DNA from: Chryseobacterium turcicum
GTDB lineage: Bacteria; Bacteroidota; Bacteroidia; Flavobacteriales; Weeksellaceae
NCBI RefSeq assembly: GCF_021010565.1
Contig: NZ_JAJNAY010000001.1
Location: 3,142,001 to 3,206,000, forward strand
DNA length: 64,000 nucleotides
Direction of reading: 5' to 3'
Part shown: positions 8,282-18,119 of the stretch, piece after piece
How the letters are laid out: each line of letters opens with the position of its first letter
Numbering within the stretch: the stretch's first letter is position 1
The notes under the pieces: model-generated
What the model saw: the letters and a program-made list of their open reading frames with translations, nothing else
Database searches by the model: none
Told to the model about the DNA's origin: nothing
Made by a program: the position numbers and the translations under genes

Positions 8282-10930
8282 TTATTTGTTGATAATAACT
8301 TTTGAAGCGGTATCGATACCTAAACCTTTCACTTTTACAAGGTAAGTTCCGTTAATCAATTTGCTTGTAGAAATTGCTTTTTTAGATTCTGGTGAAATTT
8401 TACTTTCTGTAGAAATCAATTTTCCTGACATATCATAAATCTCAACATCTACTTTTCCTAAAGTATTGCTTGGGAAATTAATATAAAACTCATTTTTAGC
8501 AGGGTTTGGATAAATAGATATTCCAACATTTTTAACTGCACTTGTTTCTGATGTAGAAAGTAAACATTCAGACGGAAGAGTAAAATCTTCCACCTGGTCA
8601 TTAATATCTGCTTTAACTCCTGCAGAAGCATTATTTCCTAAACCTCTTTTCGCAAAAGTTTTCCAAATCATACATTTGTCTGCGCCCTGTGTAGTTGCAA
8701 ATTCAGCAGCCAAAATTGCATTTCTCCCATCAATAAAAGAAGGATAACATCCTTGAAGTTTTAACGCATCAGTTACCAACTGTAAAACTCTTGCACTTCC
8801 ACTTGTAGCATTTGCAGTTACATCAGAAGCATAGCCATATTTAGTAACATATTCCCAATTTAAATCCCATAACATTGATGCCCAAAGAAAACCTATAGAA
8901 TGTACATCTGGTACCATTCCTTGACCGTTATTATACTCTAAACCATTAGTATCTGCGTAAGTAAAGCCATTAATGGTAAAATCTGGAGAATATTTCGCAG
9001 GTCTAATTCCGCCGCCTGTAATTGCCTGTCCTCCAGCATATGTTCCAATTCCTCTTGGTACAGAAGCATTATCTCCAGGCTTATTCGTCAACATTAATGC
9101 AAAAAAGTCTGACCATCCTTCTCCCATTTGCTCTTTACTAACATTTGCATTCAAACAACCAGCTCCAGTACCTGTCATTCTATTTGATATTCCATGACCA
9201 TATTCATGGATAACAATTCCATTATCAAAACTTCCGTCAGGAGTAACACTTAAAGCTGGATCCTTTTTTAAAGTAACATTTACAACAGTATTTGCAGATA
9301 AATGTGTTTTAATATACTCACCCTCAGTATTACCAACTAAAACAGCAGGAATAGTAATTGTAGCATCTGCTCCAGACATATTAATTACTGTATTTCCATT
9401 TGCTGTATTATTGTAAATAATAGTAGCAATAGCACCGGCATTCTGTAAATTTTTAGTTTTAAGTGCAAAATCACAAGTCCCTCTTTCTACTAATCCAATT
9501 TTCCCAGTAAGAGATCCTACAGGTAATGCTGTACATCCGTTTAAAACAGAAGAAAGTTGAATATCACCAGTTACTCCAGTCGGTGTAAGCGCAGGTCCGA
9601 ATACTGCTGTTCCTGCCGATGGAGTACGTGTAGTAGCAACAGTTGGTGCATTGTAGAAGAATACTCTATTTACTGTTGACCATAAATACATTTGCATTCT
9701 GGGATTATAACTATCCGCAGGAGATGAGAAGTTTGCATTATTTGTACCTCCACCATCTTGAGCTTCTGCGTATACAGAGTCATCACCTAAGCCTCCTTTT
9801 CCAAAATTATTCTGTTGGAAATTTTTTGCAGACTCTGTAAATCCGAATTGATAAAATACATCATGAATTTTATTATTCAAATAAAATAAATTTGTGATAG
9901 AAGCATTTAAATTAGGTGTTGGGCTCCCCGTCATTGAAAATGGGAAATCAAAATTTCTTGAAACACCTCCATCAGCTGGAGTTCCTGGTAAATAATTAGG
10001 GGGCACCGTCAGAGCTGTTCCCGAAACATCTTCATAAGCAAAAACATTATTTCCTCTTGTTGCTGTATAATGCGTTGTTCCGTCTGAATGCCATCCTTCT
10101 GGTGATGCTATAAGATTCCAAGGATTTGAAACTATAGATCTAGATCCAAAAGTAGCAGCTTCCAGTGGAAGTGGAAAGATATTATATGAAGCATTGTCGG
10201 GTAATAATAAAGCTAAATTTTGGTTTGCTTGATCTATCTTATTTTCTGCGCCAACAAATAAATGCTCAGTTCCATCTGCGTGAGTATGTGATTGCGAATA
10301 ATCATGTGAATAAGCATTTTGTTGAAATTCACAAAATGTAGTTAAATTAGCTTTATTTATAATATCACCATTATTAGCATCAACAATAACATTCCAATAG
10401 TTAGCAGATTTTGGTTCATAAAAAGAATATTCATAAGCCAATCTTAAATCACCATTCTTATTGTTTGCATATACAAGTCTTTGTTTTGCAGCATAATTCT
10501 TATTTGCAGTTTTTTCTAAAAATTTAATAATAGGCAAACTTGAAATTTCTGACTTTCCTAAATCATCAGCAATCTTATCAAGTGCTGAATTTTTAGAAAT
10601 AGTAGCATTTGTTGATGTAGACTCATGATAATCCTTAATAAAATTATCTGTAAAATATACCACTTTGCTGTCTTTAACAAGTGCGGTTGCTACTGAATTA
10701 TAGACGGGTAAACCATTATAAGTCTGTTGAATTTTTATTACATCACCATTTAATGATTTTGAAGAATCAATATTATCAATTATAAATTGATTAAGATCAG
10801 ATTTCTTATATTCTCTCAGTTTATTTTGAGAAATATAATTTTTAATCAACACTTCATTTGACTGTGCAAATGATATTGAAGGTATTACTGCGAAAACTGC
10901 AATAACAAGAGGTAGAATTACTTTTTTCAT
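8282..10930 (-). CDS. M36 fungalysin-family metalloprotease, T9SS secreted (paralogue)
   Basis: 882 residues with the same layout as its neighbour: signal peptide (about 1-22, ISFAQ), propeptide, PA-like insert (GAIATIIYNNT, AVLVGNTEGEYIKTHL), zinc site HEYGH at 575-579, EGWSDFFAL, and a type A T9SS sorting domain (ISIYPNPAKNEFYINF to VIINK). A His-rich stretch near residues 214-222 (HDYSQSHTHADGTEH) is not present in the paralogue. The pair probably arose by tandem duplication. Its own -7 element (10955-10948) and terminator suggest it is transcribed alone. Confidence 0.93.
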   Translation of the reverse strand: MKKVILPLVIAVFAVIPSISFAQSNEVLIKNYISQNKLREYKKSDLNQFIIDNIDSSKSLNGDVIKIQQTYNGLPVYNSVATALVKDSKVVYFTDNFIKDYHESTSTNATISKNSALDKIADDLGKSEISSLPIIKFLEKTANKNYAAKQRLVYANNKNGDLRLAYEYSFYEPKSANYWNVIVDANNGDIINKANLTTFCEFQQNAYSHDYSQSHTHADGTEHLFVGAENKIDQANQNLALLLPDNASYNIFPLPLEAATFGSRSIVSNPWNLIASPEGWHSDGTTHYTATRGNNVFAYEDVSGTALTVPPNYLPGTPADGGVSRNFDFPFSMTGSPTPNLNASITNLFYLNNKIHDVFYQFGFTESAKNFQQNNFGKGGLGDDSVYAEAQDGGGTNNANFSSPADSYNPRMQMYLWSTVNRVFFYNAPTVATTRTPSAGTAVFGPALTPTGVTGDIQLSSVLNGCTALPVGSLTGKIGLVERGTCDFALKTKNLQNAGAIATIIYNNTANGNTVINMSGADATITIPAVLVGNTEGEYIKTHLSANTVVNVTLKKDPALSVTPDGSFDNGIVIHEYGHGISNRMTGTGAGCLNANVSKEQMGEGWSDFFALMLTNKPGDNASVPRGIGTYAGGQAITGGGIRPAKYSPDFTINGFTYADTNGLEYNNGQGMVPDVHSIGFLWASMLWDLNWEYVTKYGYASDVTANATSGSARVLQLVTDALKLQGCYPSFIDGRNAILAAEFATTQGADKCMIWKTFAKRGLGNNASAGVKADINDQVEDFTLPSECLLSTSETSAVKNVGISIYPNPAKNEFYINFPSNTLGKVDVEIYDMSGKLISTESKISPESKKAISTSKLINGTYLVKVKGLGIDTASKVIINK

Positions 10931-10947
10931 TTACTTAATTAAAGATG

Positions 10948-10955
10948 CAAATGTA
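10948..10955 (-). promoter_or_regulatory. Candidate -7 element for the second M36 protease
   Basis: TACATTTG on the minus strand fits TAnnTTTG and lies 17 bases before the ATG. There is no clear -33 TTG. Confidence 0.45.
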
Positions 10956-11310
10956 TAATTAATTCCTAATTTATGCTACCATTATTATAAATATTCTTCA
11001 AATTTTAAAACATAAATTCATTTAAAACTTAATCTACTATTTATCAATGATTTAAAATCAAAAACAATATAAATTTAAAATATAAATAACTGATTTTCAA
11101 CACCACACACTTAACACTCATCAGTCATATAAAGCCATATTGAGTTCAAATTCTCAATTATTAATGCTCAAAATAGCATTTCATAGCTCCTGTTTTTAAT
11201 TTATATTGTTAATGTAATTTTATTTAATATTCATTCAAATTTTAATAATTAGTTTCCATTTAATAAAATTCAATTAATGTTGATTTAATTTATCATTTAA
11301 TCAAAATAAA

Positions 11311-11334
11311 AAAACCACTCTTTCGAGTGGTTCT
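11311..11334 (-). terminator. Terminator of rpsA
   Basis: Stem AACCACTC/GAGTGGTT with a four-base loop; minus-strand reading ends in seven T residues, about 25 bases past the stop. Confidence 0.85.
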
Positions 11335-11357
11335 TATATTAAAAAATGATTTTCGGA

Positions 11358-13148
11358 TTATTTACCTCCTTCCATTTTCTTTTTCAATTCTGCTAAAGCA
11401 TCGATGTCTCCAAGAGTTGATCTTTCTTCGTTGTTTGAAGAAGAAGATACATTTCTGTTAGAAGATTCTTTCACATTCTTTTTCTCTTCGTCTCTGAAGA
11501 TACCTGTATGAGAAACTACTACTCTCTTGAATTCTTTGTTGAATTCGATTACTTTAAACTGAGCATCTTCCCCTTTTTTGATTTTAGATCCGTCTTCCTT
11601 CTCTAATAATCTTGATGGGCAGAAAGCTTCAACTTCAGCATCTTCGAATTGTACAGAAGCACCTTTATCGTGTACTTCTACAGCTTTACCAGCGTGTACA
11701 GTTCCTTCAGCATATTTAATTTCAAATTTATCCCAAGGGTTTTCTTGCAATTGTTTGTGACCTAGAGATAATCTTCTAGCTTGGATGTCTAATTCTAGAA
11801 CTACAACATCTAATTTATCACCTACTGCACAGAATTCAGATGGATGCTTGATTTTCTTAGTCCAAGAAAGATCAGAGATATAGATTAATCCATCAATACC
11901 TTCTTCCAATTCTACGAATACACCGAAGTTTGTAAAGTTTCTTACAGTCCCAACATGTTGAGAACCTACTGGATACTTAGCTTCGATATTTTCCCATGGA
12001 TCTTTAGATAATTGTTTCATACCTAAAGAGATTTTTCTGTCTTCTCTATCAAGAGTAAGAACTTCTGCTTCTACTTCATCACCAACTTTTACGAAATCTC
12101 CAGCACTTCTCAAATGAGTAGACCAAGACATTTCAGAAACGTGGATCAATCCTTCAACACCTGGAGCGATTTCTACAAATGCACCATAGTCAGCAAGAAC
12201 TACTACTTTTCCTTTTACTTTATCACCAACTTTCATGTCAGCAGAAAGAGCATCCCAAGGATGAGCTTCTAATTGCTTCATACCTAATTGGATTCTTGTT
12301 TTCTCGTCATCAAAATCAAGGATAACAACTTTTACAGTCTGTCCGTCCTCAAGGATTTCAGATGGGTGGTTCACTCTAGACCAAGAAAGGTCTGTAATGT
12401 GGATCAATCCATCAACACCTCCTAAGTCAATGAATACACCGTAAGAAGTAATATTCTTAACAGTACCTTCAAGAACCTGACCTTTTTCAAGCTGAGCGAT
12501 GATTTCTTTTTTCTGACCTTCGATATCTGCTTCGATCAATGCTTTGTGAGATACAACTACGTTTTTGAACTCAGGGTTGATTTTCACAACTTTGAACTCC
12601 ATAGTTTTACCTACGAACTGATCGTAATCTTTAATTGGCTTAACGTCGATTTGAGAACCTGGTAAGAATGCTTCAATACCGTGTACATCAACGATCATAC
12701 CTCCTTTAGTTCTAGACTTAACAAAACCGTTAACGATTTCTCCAGTTTCGTGAAGTTCGTTTACTCTATCCCAAGCTTTAAGCGTTCTAGCTTTTCTGTG
12801 AGATAATTGTAATTGACCTGTTTTGTCTTCTCTTCTGTCTACCATTACTTCAACTTCGTCACCTACTTTTAGGCCTGGGTTGTAACGGAATTCGTTAAGA
12901 GAAATAACACCTTCAGATTTGAAGTCGATGTCTACGATAGCTTCTTTGTCAGTTAATCTTACAACTTTACCAGTGATAACGTCGTTATCATTTAAGCTGC
13001 TAAGAGATCCGTTATAGATTTCTTCAAGATCACTTTTTTCTTTTCTAGCGTCTGCATCAAGACCTGATTCGAAAGAATCCCAATCAAATTGTTCTGGTGC
13101 TACGTTTTGGTTTAATAAAACCTCTGCTGAATTTGTCTCTTTTGACAT
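11358..13148 (-). CDS. rpsA: 30S ribosomal protein S1
   Basis: 596 residues, near the usual length in Bacteroidetes. Successive S1/OB-fold repeats are visible, with GxVKNITSYGVFIDLGGVDGLIHITDLSW, then GVEGLIHVSEMSW and GIDGLIYISDLSW as the clearest. S1 binds mRNA and helps its recruitment to the 30S subunit. The tail is Ser/Asn-rich (NRNVSSSSNNEE), then Lys-rich. Weak Shine-Dalgarno use in this phylum makes its role in initiation of interest. It has its own promoter (13299-13270), a leader of about 115 bases and a terminator. Confidence 0.97.
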   Translation of the reverse strand: MSKETNSAEVLLNQNVAPEQFDWDSFESGLDADARKEKSDLEEIYNGSLSSLNDNDVITGKVVRLTDKEAIVDIDFKSEGVISLNEFRYNPGLKVGDEVEVMVDRREDKTGQLQLSHRKARTLKAWDRVNELHETGEIVNGFVKSRTKGGMIVDVHGIEAFLPGSQIDVKPIKDYDQFVGKTMEFKVVKINPEFKNVVVSHKALIEADIEGQKKEIIAQLEKGQVLEGTVKNITSYGVFIDLGGVDGLIHITDLSWSRVNHPSEILEDGQTVKVVILDFDDEKTRIQLGMKQLEAHPWDALSADMKVGDKVKGKVVVLADYGAFVEIAPGVEGLIHVSEMSWSTHLRSAGDFVKVGDEVEAEVLTLDREDRKISLGMKQLSKDPWENIEAKYPVGSQHVGTVRNFTNFGVFVELEEGIDGLIYISDLSWTKKIKHPSEFCAVGDKLDVVVLELDIQARRLSLGHKQLQENPWDKFEIKYAEGTVHAGKAVEVHDKGASVQFEDAEVEAFCPSRLLEKEDGSKIKKGEDAQFKVIEFNKEFKRVVVSHTGIFRDEEKKNVKESSNRNVSSSSNNEERSTLGDIDALAELKKKMEGGK

Positions 13149-13269
13149 TTTCTAATAAAATTTGTATTCCTTCTTTTTTAATGGTCTGAATAAATGTGGT
13201 TTTAAAAAATACGGAAGTAATTAGTTTATAATAATTTACCTTCTCAGACCTGTCCACAAAAAGTGACTG

Positions 13270-13299
13270 CAAAATTACAAAAAAAACTGGAATACACAA
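13270..13299 (-). promoter_or_regulatory. Promoter for rpsA
   Basis: On the minus strand TTG (13299-13297) lies 19 bases before TAATTTTG (13277-13270), a full match to the Bacteroidetes consensus. The leader would be about 115 bases. Confidence 0.7.
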
Positions 13300-13342
13300 T
13301 TATGTTTATTTTAATTAATTATATAAAAAACTCATGAAAATA

Positions 13343-13369
13343 AAAAACAGATGAGCAATATTGCCCATC
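13343..13369 (-). terminator. Terminator of the exported-triplet operon
   Basis: Stem GATG.GCAA/TTGC.CATC on the minus strand, followed by TGTTTTTT, 38 bases past the last gene of the triplet. Confidence 0.7.
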
Positions 13370-13406
13370 CGTTGAAAAACACAAATTATGATAAAATCAT
13401 ATATTT

Positions 13407-14234
13407 TTAATTAATAGACTCCACAACCGTAGTATTAAGAGATATTTTTGCCAAAAAGCTACTCATATTATCACAAGTTCCTCCATCTGATCGTGTAGCA
13501 GCACCTGCGTACACAATTTTCTGTGTTGCCAAATTAGAAGTTGAAGATATATTGCGAGCCATTACTTTAATATTGTGGTTGCCAATAGAAAGATTATTGA
13601 CCACTCCATTTAAAATAAATTTATTCCACGAACAAGTAAAATCTTCTTTTTGTTTGTGATATTTTCTTACTACAACCAGCACATCATCAACAAATACTCC
13701 AATGGCATATTCATAATATTCATTAGCAGAAGCATCCAGTTGCGTCATTCCTTCTACTGTAAATGCAAAGGAATTATGAGTTCTTGTAAATGTTTTTGAG
13801 TCTGTGACCCCTAAAGAAACCCAGCCTGTAATACCTGAGCCTAGATTAATAGCTCCTGGAGTAAAACCCGTAATCGTAGTACTTGCAGTAGAAGAAACAG
13901 AGCTTATATTAACAACGTCTAGTTTTGGTTCCAGGAGATCTTTAGTATATAAAGCATTCCATCTATCAACTTCGAAATAGGTTACTGTTTGAGGTAAAGA
14001 TGACGTCGCATTGGTATTAAAAACGATATTTCCATTTTGAGGACTTGGTACTGTCGTTGCATCCATATTTGAAGTTAACGGAATTCTTGGAAGCAAAAAT
14101 CCTTTTTTGTCTGAATCTAATTTCAGAACAGCTGTATTATCTAAAACAGGTGTTGTCTTATCTGTGATCACAACTTGTGAAAAAAACATACAAGGGATAG
14201 ACACCACAAGAATAATATTAAATATTTTTTTCAT
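13407..14234 (-). CDS. Exported protein of unknown function, triplet member 3
   Basis: 275 residues; signal peptide 1-19 (ending MFFSQ). An N-terminal segment (LKLDSDKKGFLLPRIPL) resembles a motif common in Bacteroidetes surface proteins, and a V-D-R-W-N-A-L segment follows at about 100. The C-terminal ~130 residues share blocks with the two upstream genes: YAIGVFVDD, then NLSIGNHNIKVMARNISS. No T9SS sorting domain, transmembrane helix or catalytic motif is visible. Last gene of a likely three-gene operon, two bases after the previous stop. A surface or secreted structural protein is a guess only. Confidence 0.75.
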   Translation of the reverse strand: MKKIFNIILVVSIPCMFFSQVVITDKTTPVLDNTAVLKLDSDKKGFLLPRIPLTSNMDATTVPSPQNGNIVFNTNATSSLPQTVTYFEVDRWNALYTKDLLEPKLDVVNISSVSSTASTTITGFTPGAINLGSGITGWVSLGVTDSKTFTRTHNSFAFTVEGMTQLDASANEYYEYAIGVFVDDVLVVVRKYHKQKEDFTCSWNKFILNGVVNNLSIGNHNIKVMARNISSTSNLATQKIVYAGAATRSDGGTCDNMSSFLAKISLNTTVVESIN

Positions 14235-14236
14235 GA

Positions 14237-15079
14237 TTAGTAAGGTAATTGTTGATTGATTAAAACGATAGCACTTATCTTAGCTTCATCATTGGAAATG
14301 TTCGTACAACTTGCTCCTTTTTGTCCGTAATTAATAGCCGCAGTTGTTGTGCTCGATCTATTCATTACAGCGAGTTTTATATTGTGAGTTGCTGCGCTGA
14401 GATTGTTTACGAGACCTGTTATTGTGAACTCTCGAAATGCACAAGTATTATCTACATTCATGGTAGCGGATTTTGATGAAATTAATTGATCGTCTACAAA
14501 TATGCCCAAGCCATAGGTTACACTTTCGCTACTTGATGTGGCATTATTTAATTGCAGCATCCCTGTAAAAGTAACCACTGTACTATTTATAGGTCTGTCG
14601 ATTACAAAATTGAAAGGAGAAGGATCTGTGATTTCTACCCATGGAGATGCCAACATACTTCCATTTACAAATGAATTGACCGAGGTAGCATCTGCAGGAT
14701 AATTGCTGGTAGAGACGCCGGTATTGTAAATTTTAGAATAATACTTGGTAATCCCTAGAAGTAAGTTGATATTAGCTGAGCTAAAGTAAAAAACCCATTT
14801 TGTTCCGTCCCAATAATACAGACCTTTTCCTCCTGGGAAACTTGCATTGGTATTATATACCATCAAAGACTCTGTAGGTTGTGAAATCATAAAACTATAA
14901 TCGGATACATTGCTTGAGTTTAATGAAACTTTTGGTAACATAAAACCCTTATTTCCAGACACGAGATCTAAAATTGCAGATTCATCAGGATTACTCGTTC
15001 CAATCCCTACCGAACCAGTCTGTGCGTACATATTAATCCCAACTATTAACAAGAGGAATATTAAATAATTTTTTTTCAT
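14237..15079 (-). CDS. Exported protein of unknown function, triplet member 2
   Basis: I place the start at 15079 (MKKNYLIFLLLIVG), which gives a good signal peptide ending NMYAQ. A longer frame to 15142 would add 21 residues that do not look like a leader and would overlap the previous gene. The mature start has VGIGTSNPDESAILDL, then KGFMLPKVSL and YYWDGTKW, a pattern seen in many Bacteroidetes surface proteins. The C-terminal domain shares GLGIFVDDQL and NLSAATHNIKLAVMNRSS with its neighbours. It lies 10 bases after the upstream stop. Function unknown. Confidence 0.75.
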   Translation of the reverse strand: MKKNYLIFLLLIVGINMYAQTGSVGIGTSNPDESAILDLVSGNKGFMLPKVSLNSSNVSDYSFMISQPTESLMVYNTNASFPGGKGLYYWDGTKWVFYFSSANINLLLGITKYYSKIYNTGVSTSNYPADATSVNSFVNGSMLASPWVEITDPSPFNFVIDRPINSTVVTFTGMLQLNNATSSSESVTYGLGIFVDDQLISSKSATMNVDNTCAFREFTITGLVNNLSAATHNIKLAVMNRSSTTTAAINYGQKGASCTNISNDEAKISAIVLINQQLPY

Positions 15080-15089
15080 GGTTAGTGTT

Positions 15090-15902
15090 TTAAGATTTTT
15101 CAGTGAGCTTGATAAACATATTGATCTTAGACATATCAGCATTTACAGAAGGTGAAGCTGCGCCGCCAAACTTCCAAACGGTTGCATTTGGATAATTATT
15201 AACCCTCATTGTAACATACATTTTTATGGTATGATTACCTAAGCTCAGGTTTTTGAATACAGAATTAATCGAAAAGAAGTCATACTGAAAAGTACGTCCA
15301 TAATTGGAAGAGTAGTTTCTCACTCCTGCCAATTTATCATCTACAAAAACACCAATAGCATACGTGTACGTATTAATAGAGCTAAGTGTTGTATTATTGG
15401 CCTGAACCATGCCTTCAGTAAGCACAAAAATATTATTATTGGCCTGAGTAATTGTAATATTTTTAGAAAGACCTGGTATCTCTGTCCATACCACTCCTGG
15501 TGCAGAGTTTTCAGGATAGTTTAGTGCTCCAGAAAGCACACTCAAATCAACTGATGATGAGCTTGATGTACTGTAAGAAACCGTCAAACCAAGTACTGAA
15601 TAAATGTTTTGAGAATCTACAAGCTCATTCCATTTAGTGGTTTCCCAAAAGTTAAATCCTTTTTTTCCTGAAGCAGTATTATAGGCTAATAATCCAAGAC
15701 TAGGAGTCGCTGTAACTGGTGAAGCAAGACTGAGATTAGGAATATTAAGATTAGGAATTAAGACTCCTTTATTAGTAGAATAGGTTTTTAGAAGTAGGTC
15801 ATTTTCTACAGTCTGTGTCCCTATCCCAACTTGTCCTTTTGCGTTTTGAAAAAACAGCAGATATAAAACCACTGCCTTAGCGAGAAGTATTTTTTTCATC
15901 AT
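15090..15902 (-). CDS. Exported protein of unknown function, triplet member 1
   Basis: 270 residues; signal peptide about 1-23 (ending NAKGQ). The mature start QVGIGTQTVENDLLLKTY is followed by KGVLIPNLNIP and FWETTKWNEL, paralogous to the next two genes. The C-terminal domain has YAIGVFVDDKL and NLSLGNHTIKMYVTMR. No T9SS domain or enzyme motif is visible. It is the first gene after a promoter at 16027-15997, so it probably heads an operon of three. Function unknown. Confidence 0.75.
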   Translation of the reverse strand: MMKKILLAKAVVLYLLFFQNAKGQVGIGTQTVENDLLLKTYSTNKGVLIPNLNIPNLSLASPVTATPSLGLLAYNTASGKKGFNFWETTKWNELVDSQNIYSVLGLTVSYSTSSSSSVDLSVLSGALNYPENSAPGVVWTEIPGLSKNITITQANNNIFVLTEGMVQANNTTLSSINTYTYAIGVFVDDKLAGVRNYSSNYGRTFQYDFFSINSVFKNLSLGNHTIKMYVTMRVNNYPNATVWKFGGAASPSVNADMSKINMFIKLTEKS

Positions 15903-15996
15903 CGTTTAATTAAATTAAATTTGTGTTTTTGTTAGTATCCGGAAAATCTTAGTAAAGCACAGGTGCATTTTTAAGATTTCCCAAATATTAACACTA

Positions 15997-16027
15997 CAAA
16001 TTTATAATTTAATCACATCTGAATCAA
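15997..16027 (-). promoter_or_regulatory. Promoter for the exported-protein triplet
   Basis: Minus-strand TTG (16027-16025), 20 bases, then TAAATTTG (16004-15997). The leader would be about 90 bases. Confidence 0.6.
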
Positions 16028-16112
16028 CAAATTATCATGTTATTTTTACTTTATCGAAAAAATCAATAATTAATATCTGATTCACCAGACAAACAAAAAA
16101 AATAAAAATTTC

Positions 16113-16832
16113 TTAAAGCGTCTTACTAGACTCTTCCAAAAGATCATTCAAAGTAGAAAATTCTTCACGAGTTAGATCTCTCCATTTTCCTAGAGGAATA
16201 TCAAGCTTGATATTCATGATTCTTATGCGTTTCAGCTTTTTCACTTCATACCCTAAAAATTCGCACATTCTTCTAATTTGCCTATTAAGCCCTTGTGTCA
16301 AAACAATACGAAAAGTCATATCATCAATTTTTTCCACCTCACATTTCTTAGTGACGGTATCTAAAATTGGAACGCCATTTCTCATTTTTTCTAAAAATTT
16401 TGGATTGAGTGGTTTGTCAACTCTTACCAAGTATTCTTTTTCGTGGTTATTTTTTGATCGTAATATTTTGTTGACAATATCGCCATCATTCGTCAGTAAA
16501 ATCAAACCTTCGCTTGGTTTATCTAATCTTCCGATTGGAAAAATTCGCTTAGGATGATTGATATACTCTATAATATTATCAATTTCACGCTTCGTATCAG
16601 TAGTACAAACAATCCCTACAGGTTTGTTGAAAGCAATATAAACCGGTTTTTCTTCAGATTCACGGATGGGTTTTCCGTCAACTTCTACTACGTCTTCATC
16701 TGAAACTTTAGTTCCCAGCTCAGGAATCTGGCCGTTTATTTTTATTCTACCTTCTTCCAAAAGCTTATCTGCTGCTCTTCTTGAGCAATAACCAACTTCT
16801 GAAAGATATTTATTAATACGTGTTTTTTCCAT
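16113..16832 (-). CDS. rluF: 23S rRNA pseudouridine synthase, RluF type
   Basis: 239 residues. An N-terminal S4 RNA-binding domain ([20 protein letters not shown], 6-25) is followed by the RsuA/RluB/RluF catalytic domain with [10 protein letters not shown], likely catalytic Asp104. Close matches to RluF as I recall it are [28 protein letters not shown] and [20 protein letters not shown]. In E. coli RluF acts on U2604 of 23S rRNA; the same target is inferred. The start overlaps the upstream stop (TAATG), so translation may be coupled. Last gene of the minus-strand cluster. Confidence 0.9.
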   Translation of the reverse strand: MEKTRINKYLSEVGYCSRRAADKLLEEGRIKINGQIPELGTKVSDEDVVEVDGKPIRESEEKPVYIAFNKPVGIVCTTDTKREIDNIIEYINHPKRIFPIGRLDKPSEGLILLTNDGDIVNKILRSKNNHEKEYLVRVDKPLNPKFLEKMRNGVPILDTVTKKCEVEKIDDMTFRIVLTQGLNRQIRRMCEFLGYEVKKLKRIRIMNIKLDIPLGKWRDLTREEFSTLNDLLEESSKTL

Positions 16833-17425
16833 TATTCTATTCCTTCTACTGTATAATTTTTGTTACTAAAAACGGTAATTCCATAACTTAATCCTATAAA
16901 TAAGGTATTTGATCTTGATGCTTGCAATGTTTCAAAAACAAGCCCACCTTCCTGGCTCAGTCTTTTTGAATAGGCTACCTGAAGTCCTAATTTTAAGCTC
17001 CAAAATTCAGAATTAGAAATTACAGAGTTATTAATTTGTTTCCCATACGTGACATCAATAAAAAATGCCTCATCACCGGGATTAAAAATAAATTTAGGCT
17101 GAACCAACCAATACATCAAATGAAAATTAGGATCAATATAGCTATATTTCAAACCTGTACCGACTGCAAAGTTAGGAAGAAAATTATATCCAGCTACTGC
17201 AGAAATTCCATACGTAAAATTATTGGGAAGATAAGGTGAAACATAATCCTGATAATATTGAGAATCTCTGTTTTGATTTCTTTTGCTATGATTTTTCACA
17301 TTATAGCCAACATTTAAAGTCGGATTAAAATAAAAATTCATTTTCGGCTTTTTTGAATCATCAACCTGAGAAAATACCATTATTGAAAACAATAAAACAG
17401 AAATTAATAATAAATTTTTAACCAT
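16832..17425 (-). CDS. Outer-membrane beta-barrel-like protein of unknown function
   Basis: About 197 residues from ATG 17425. An upstream TTG would add three residues but is less likely. Signal peptide about 1-20 (IMVFSQ). Alternating aromatic strands ([46 protein letters not shown]) suggest a small eight-stranded barrel. The start overlaps the truB 3' end by eight bases and the stop overlaps the rluF start, so it is embedded in the RNA-modification operon. No specific function can be given. Confidence 0.75.
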   Translation of the reverse strand: MVKNLLLISVLLFSIMVFSQVDDSKKPKMNFYFNPTLNVGYNVKNHSKRNQNRDSQYYQDYVSPYLPNNFTYGISAVAGYNFLPNFAVGTGLKYSYIDPNFHLMYWLVQPKFIFNPGDEAFFIDVTYGKQINNSVISNSEFWSLKLGLQVAYSKRLSQEGGLVFETLQASRSNTLFIGLSYGITVFSNKNYTVEGIE

Positions 17426-18119
17426 AGTTTTCAAAACTGTATTCGTTATTCAAAAAATCAGAGGTTGCGTCTTCAATTTTATAATCACCGATTTTTGTTC
17501 TTCTCAATTGGGTAAGATAAGCTCCTACACCCAATTCCTGACCAATATCGTGGGCTAAACTTCTAATGTAAGTTCCTTTTGAACAGCCCACAGTAAAGCT
17601 AATTAAAGGAAAATTGATTTCTATATCTTTAATATAATGAATGGTTGTTTTTCGAGATTTCATTTCGACCTCCTCTCCTGCTCTTGCCAAATTATAGGCT
17701 CTTTCACCATCAATTTTAATCGCTGAAAAAACCGGAGGTTTTTGGTCTATTTCTCCTAAGAATTTTTCTAAAGCATTTTTCACCTCTTCTTCCGTTACCT
17801 TTGAAATATCCTGATGAAGAATTTCTGGTTTTTCGGTATCGTATGACTCGGTTTGCACCCCAATTTTTATTTCAGTCCAGTATTCTTTGGGAGCGTCCTG
17901 AATTTCTGATATTTTTTTGGTGAATTTCCCACAGCAAACGATTAATAAACCGGTTGCTCGCGGATCTAAAGTTCCGGCATGCCCGATTTTAAACTTTTTG
18001 GGGAGATTAAACTCTCGCTTGAGTTTGTATTTCATTTTATTGACAGCCTGAAAAGAAGTCCAATCTAAAGGTTTGTCTAATAAAAATATATGTCCTGACT
18101 GTAATTCTTCTGCGGTCAT
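17418..18119 (-). CDS. truB: tRNA pseudouridine-55 synthase TruB
   Basis: 233 residues; shorter than E. coli TruB because the C-terminal PUA-like extension is minimal. The catalytic motif is GHAGTLDPRATGLL with Asp52. KPLDWTSFQAVNKMK near the N-terminus and KGTYIRSLAHDIG further on are also characteristic. Makes pseudouridine at position 55 in the T-loop of tRNAs. Its ATG overlaps the stop of the upstream lipoprotein gene by one base. Its place after uppP is common in Bacteroidetes. Confidence 0.95.
   Translation of the reverse strand: MTAEELQSGHIFLLDKPLDWTSFQAVNKMKYKLKREFNLPKKFKIGHAGTLDPRATGLLIVCCGKFTKKISEIQDAPKEYWTEIKIGVQTESYDTEKPEILHQDISKVTEEEVKNALEKFLGEIDQKPPVFSAIKIDGERAYNLARAGEEVEMKSRKTTIHYIKDIEINFPLISFTVGCSKGTYIRSLAHDIGQELGVGAYLTQLRRTKIGDYKIEDATSDFLNNEYSFENYG

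Larger units (their letters stand above)
10931..11357. other. AT-rich intergenic region
   Basis: 427 bases between an M36 gene and rpsA. It holds a -7 element at 10955-10948 and the rpsA terminator (11311-11334). The middle is very AT-rich with no coding frame or RNA gene that I can see. Confidence 0.6.

Noticed and set aside
16207..16557. 116-codon frame opposite rluF
   Set aside because: A shadow frame with no matching promoter or domain.
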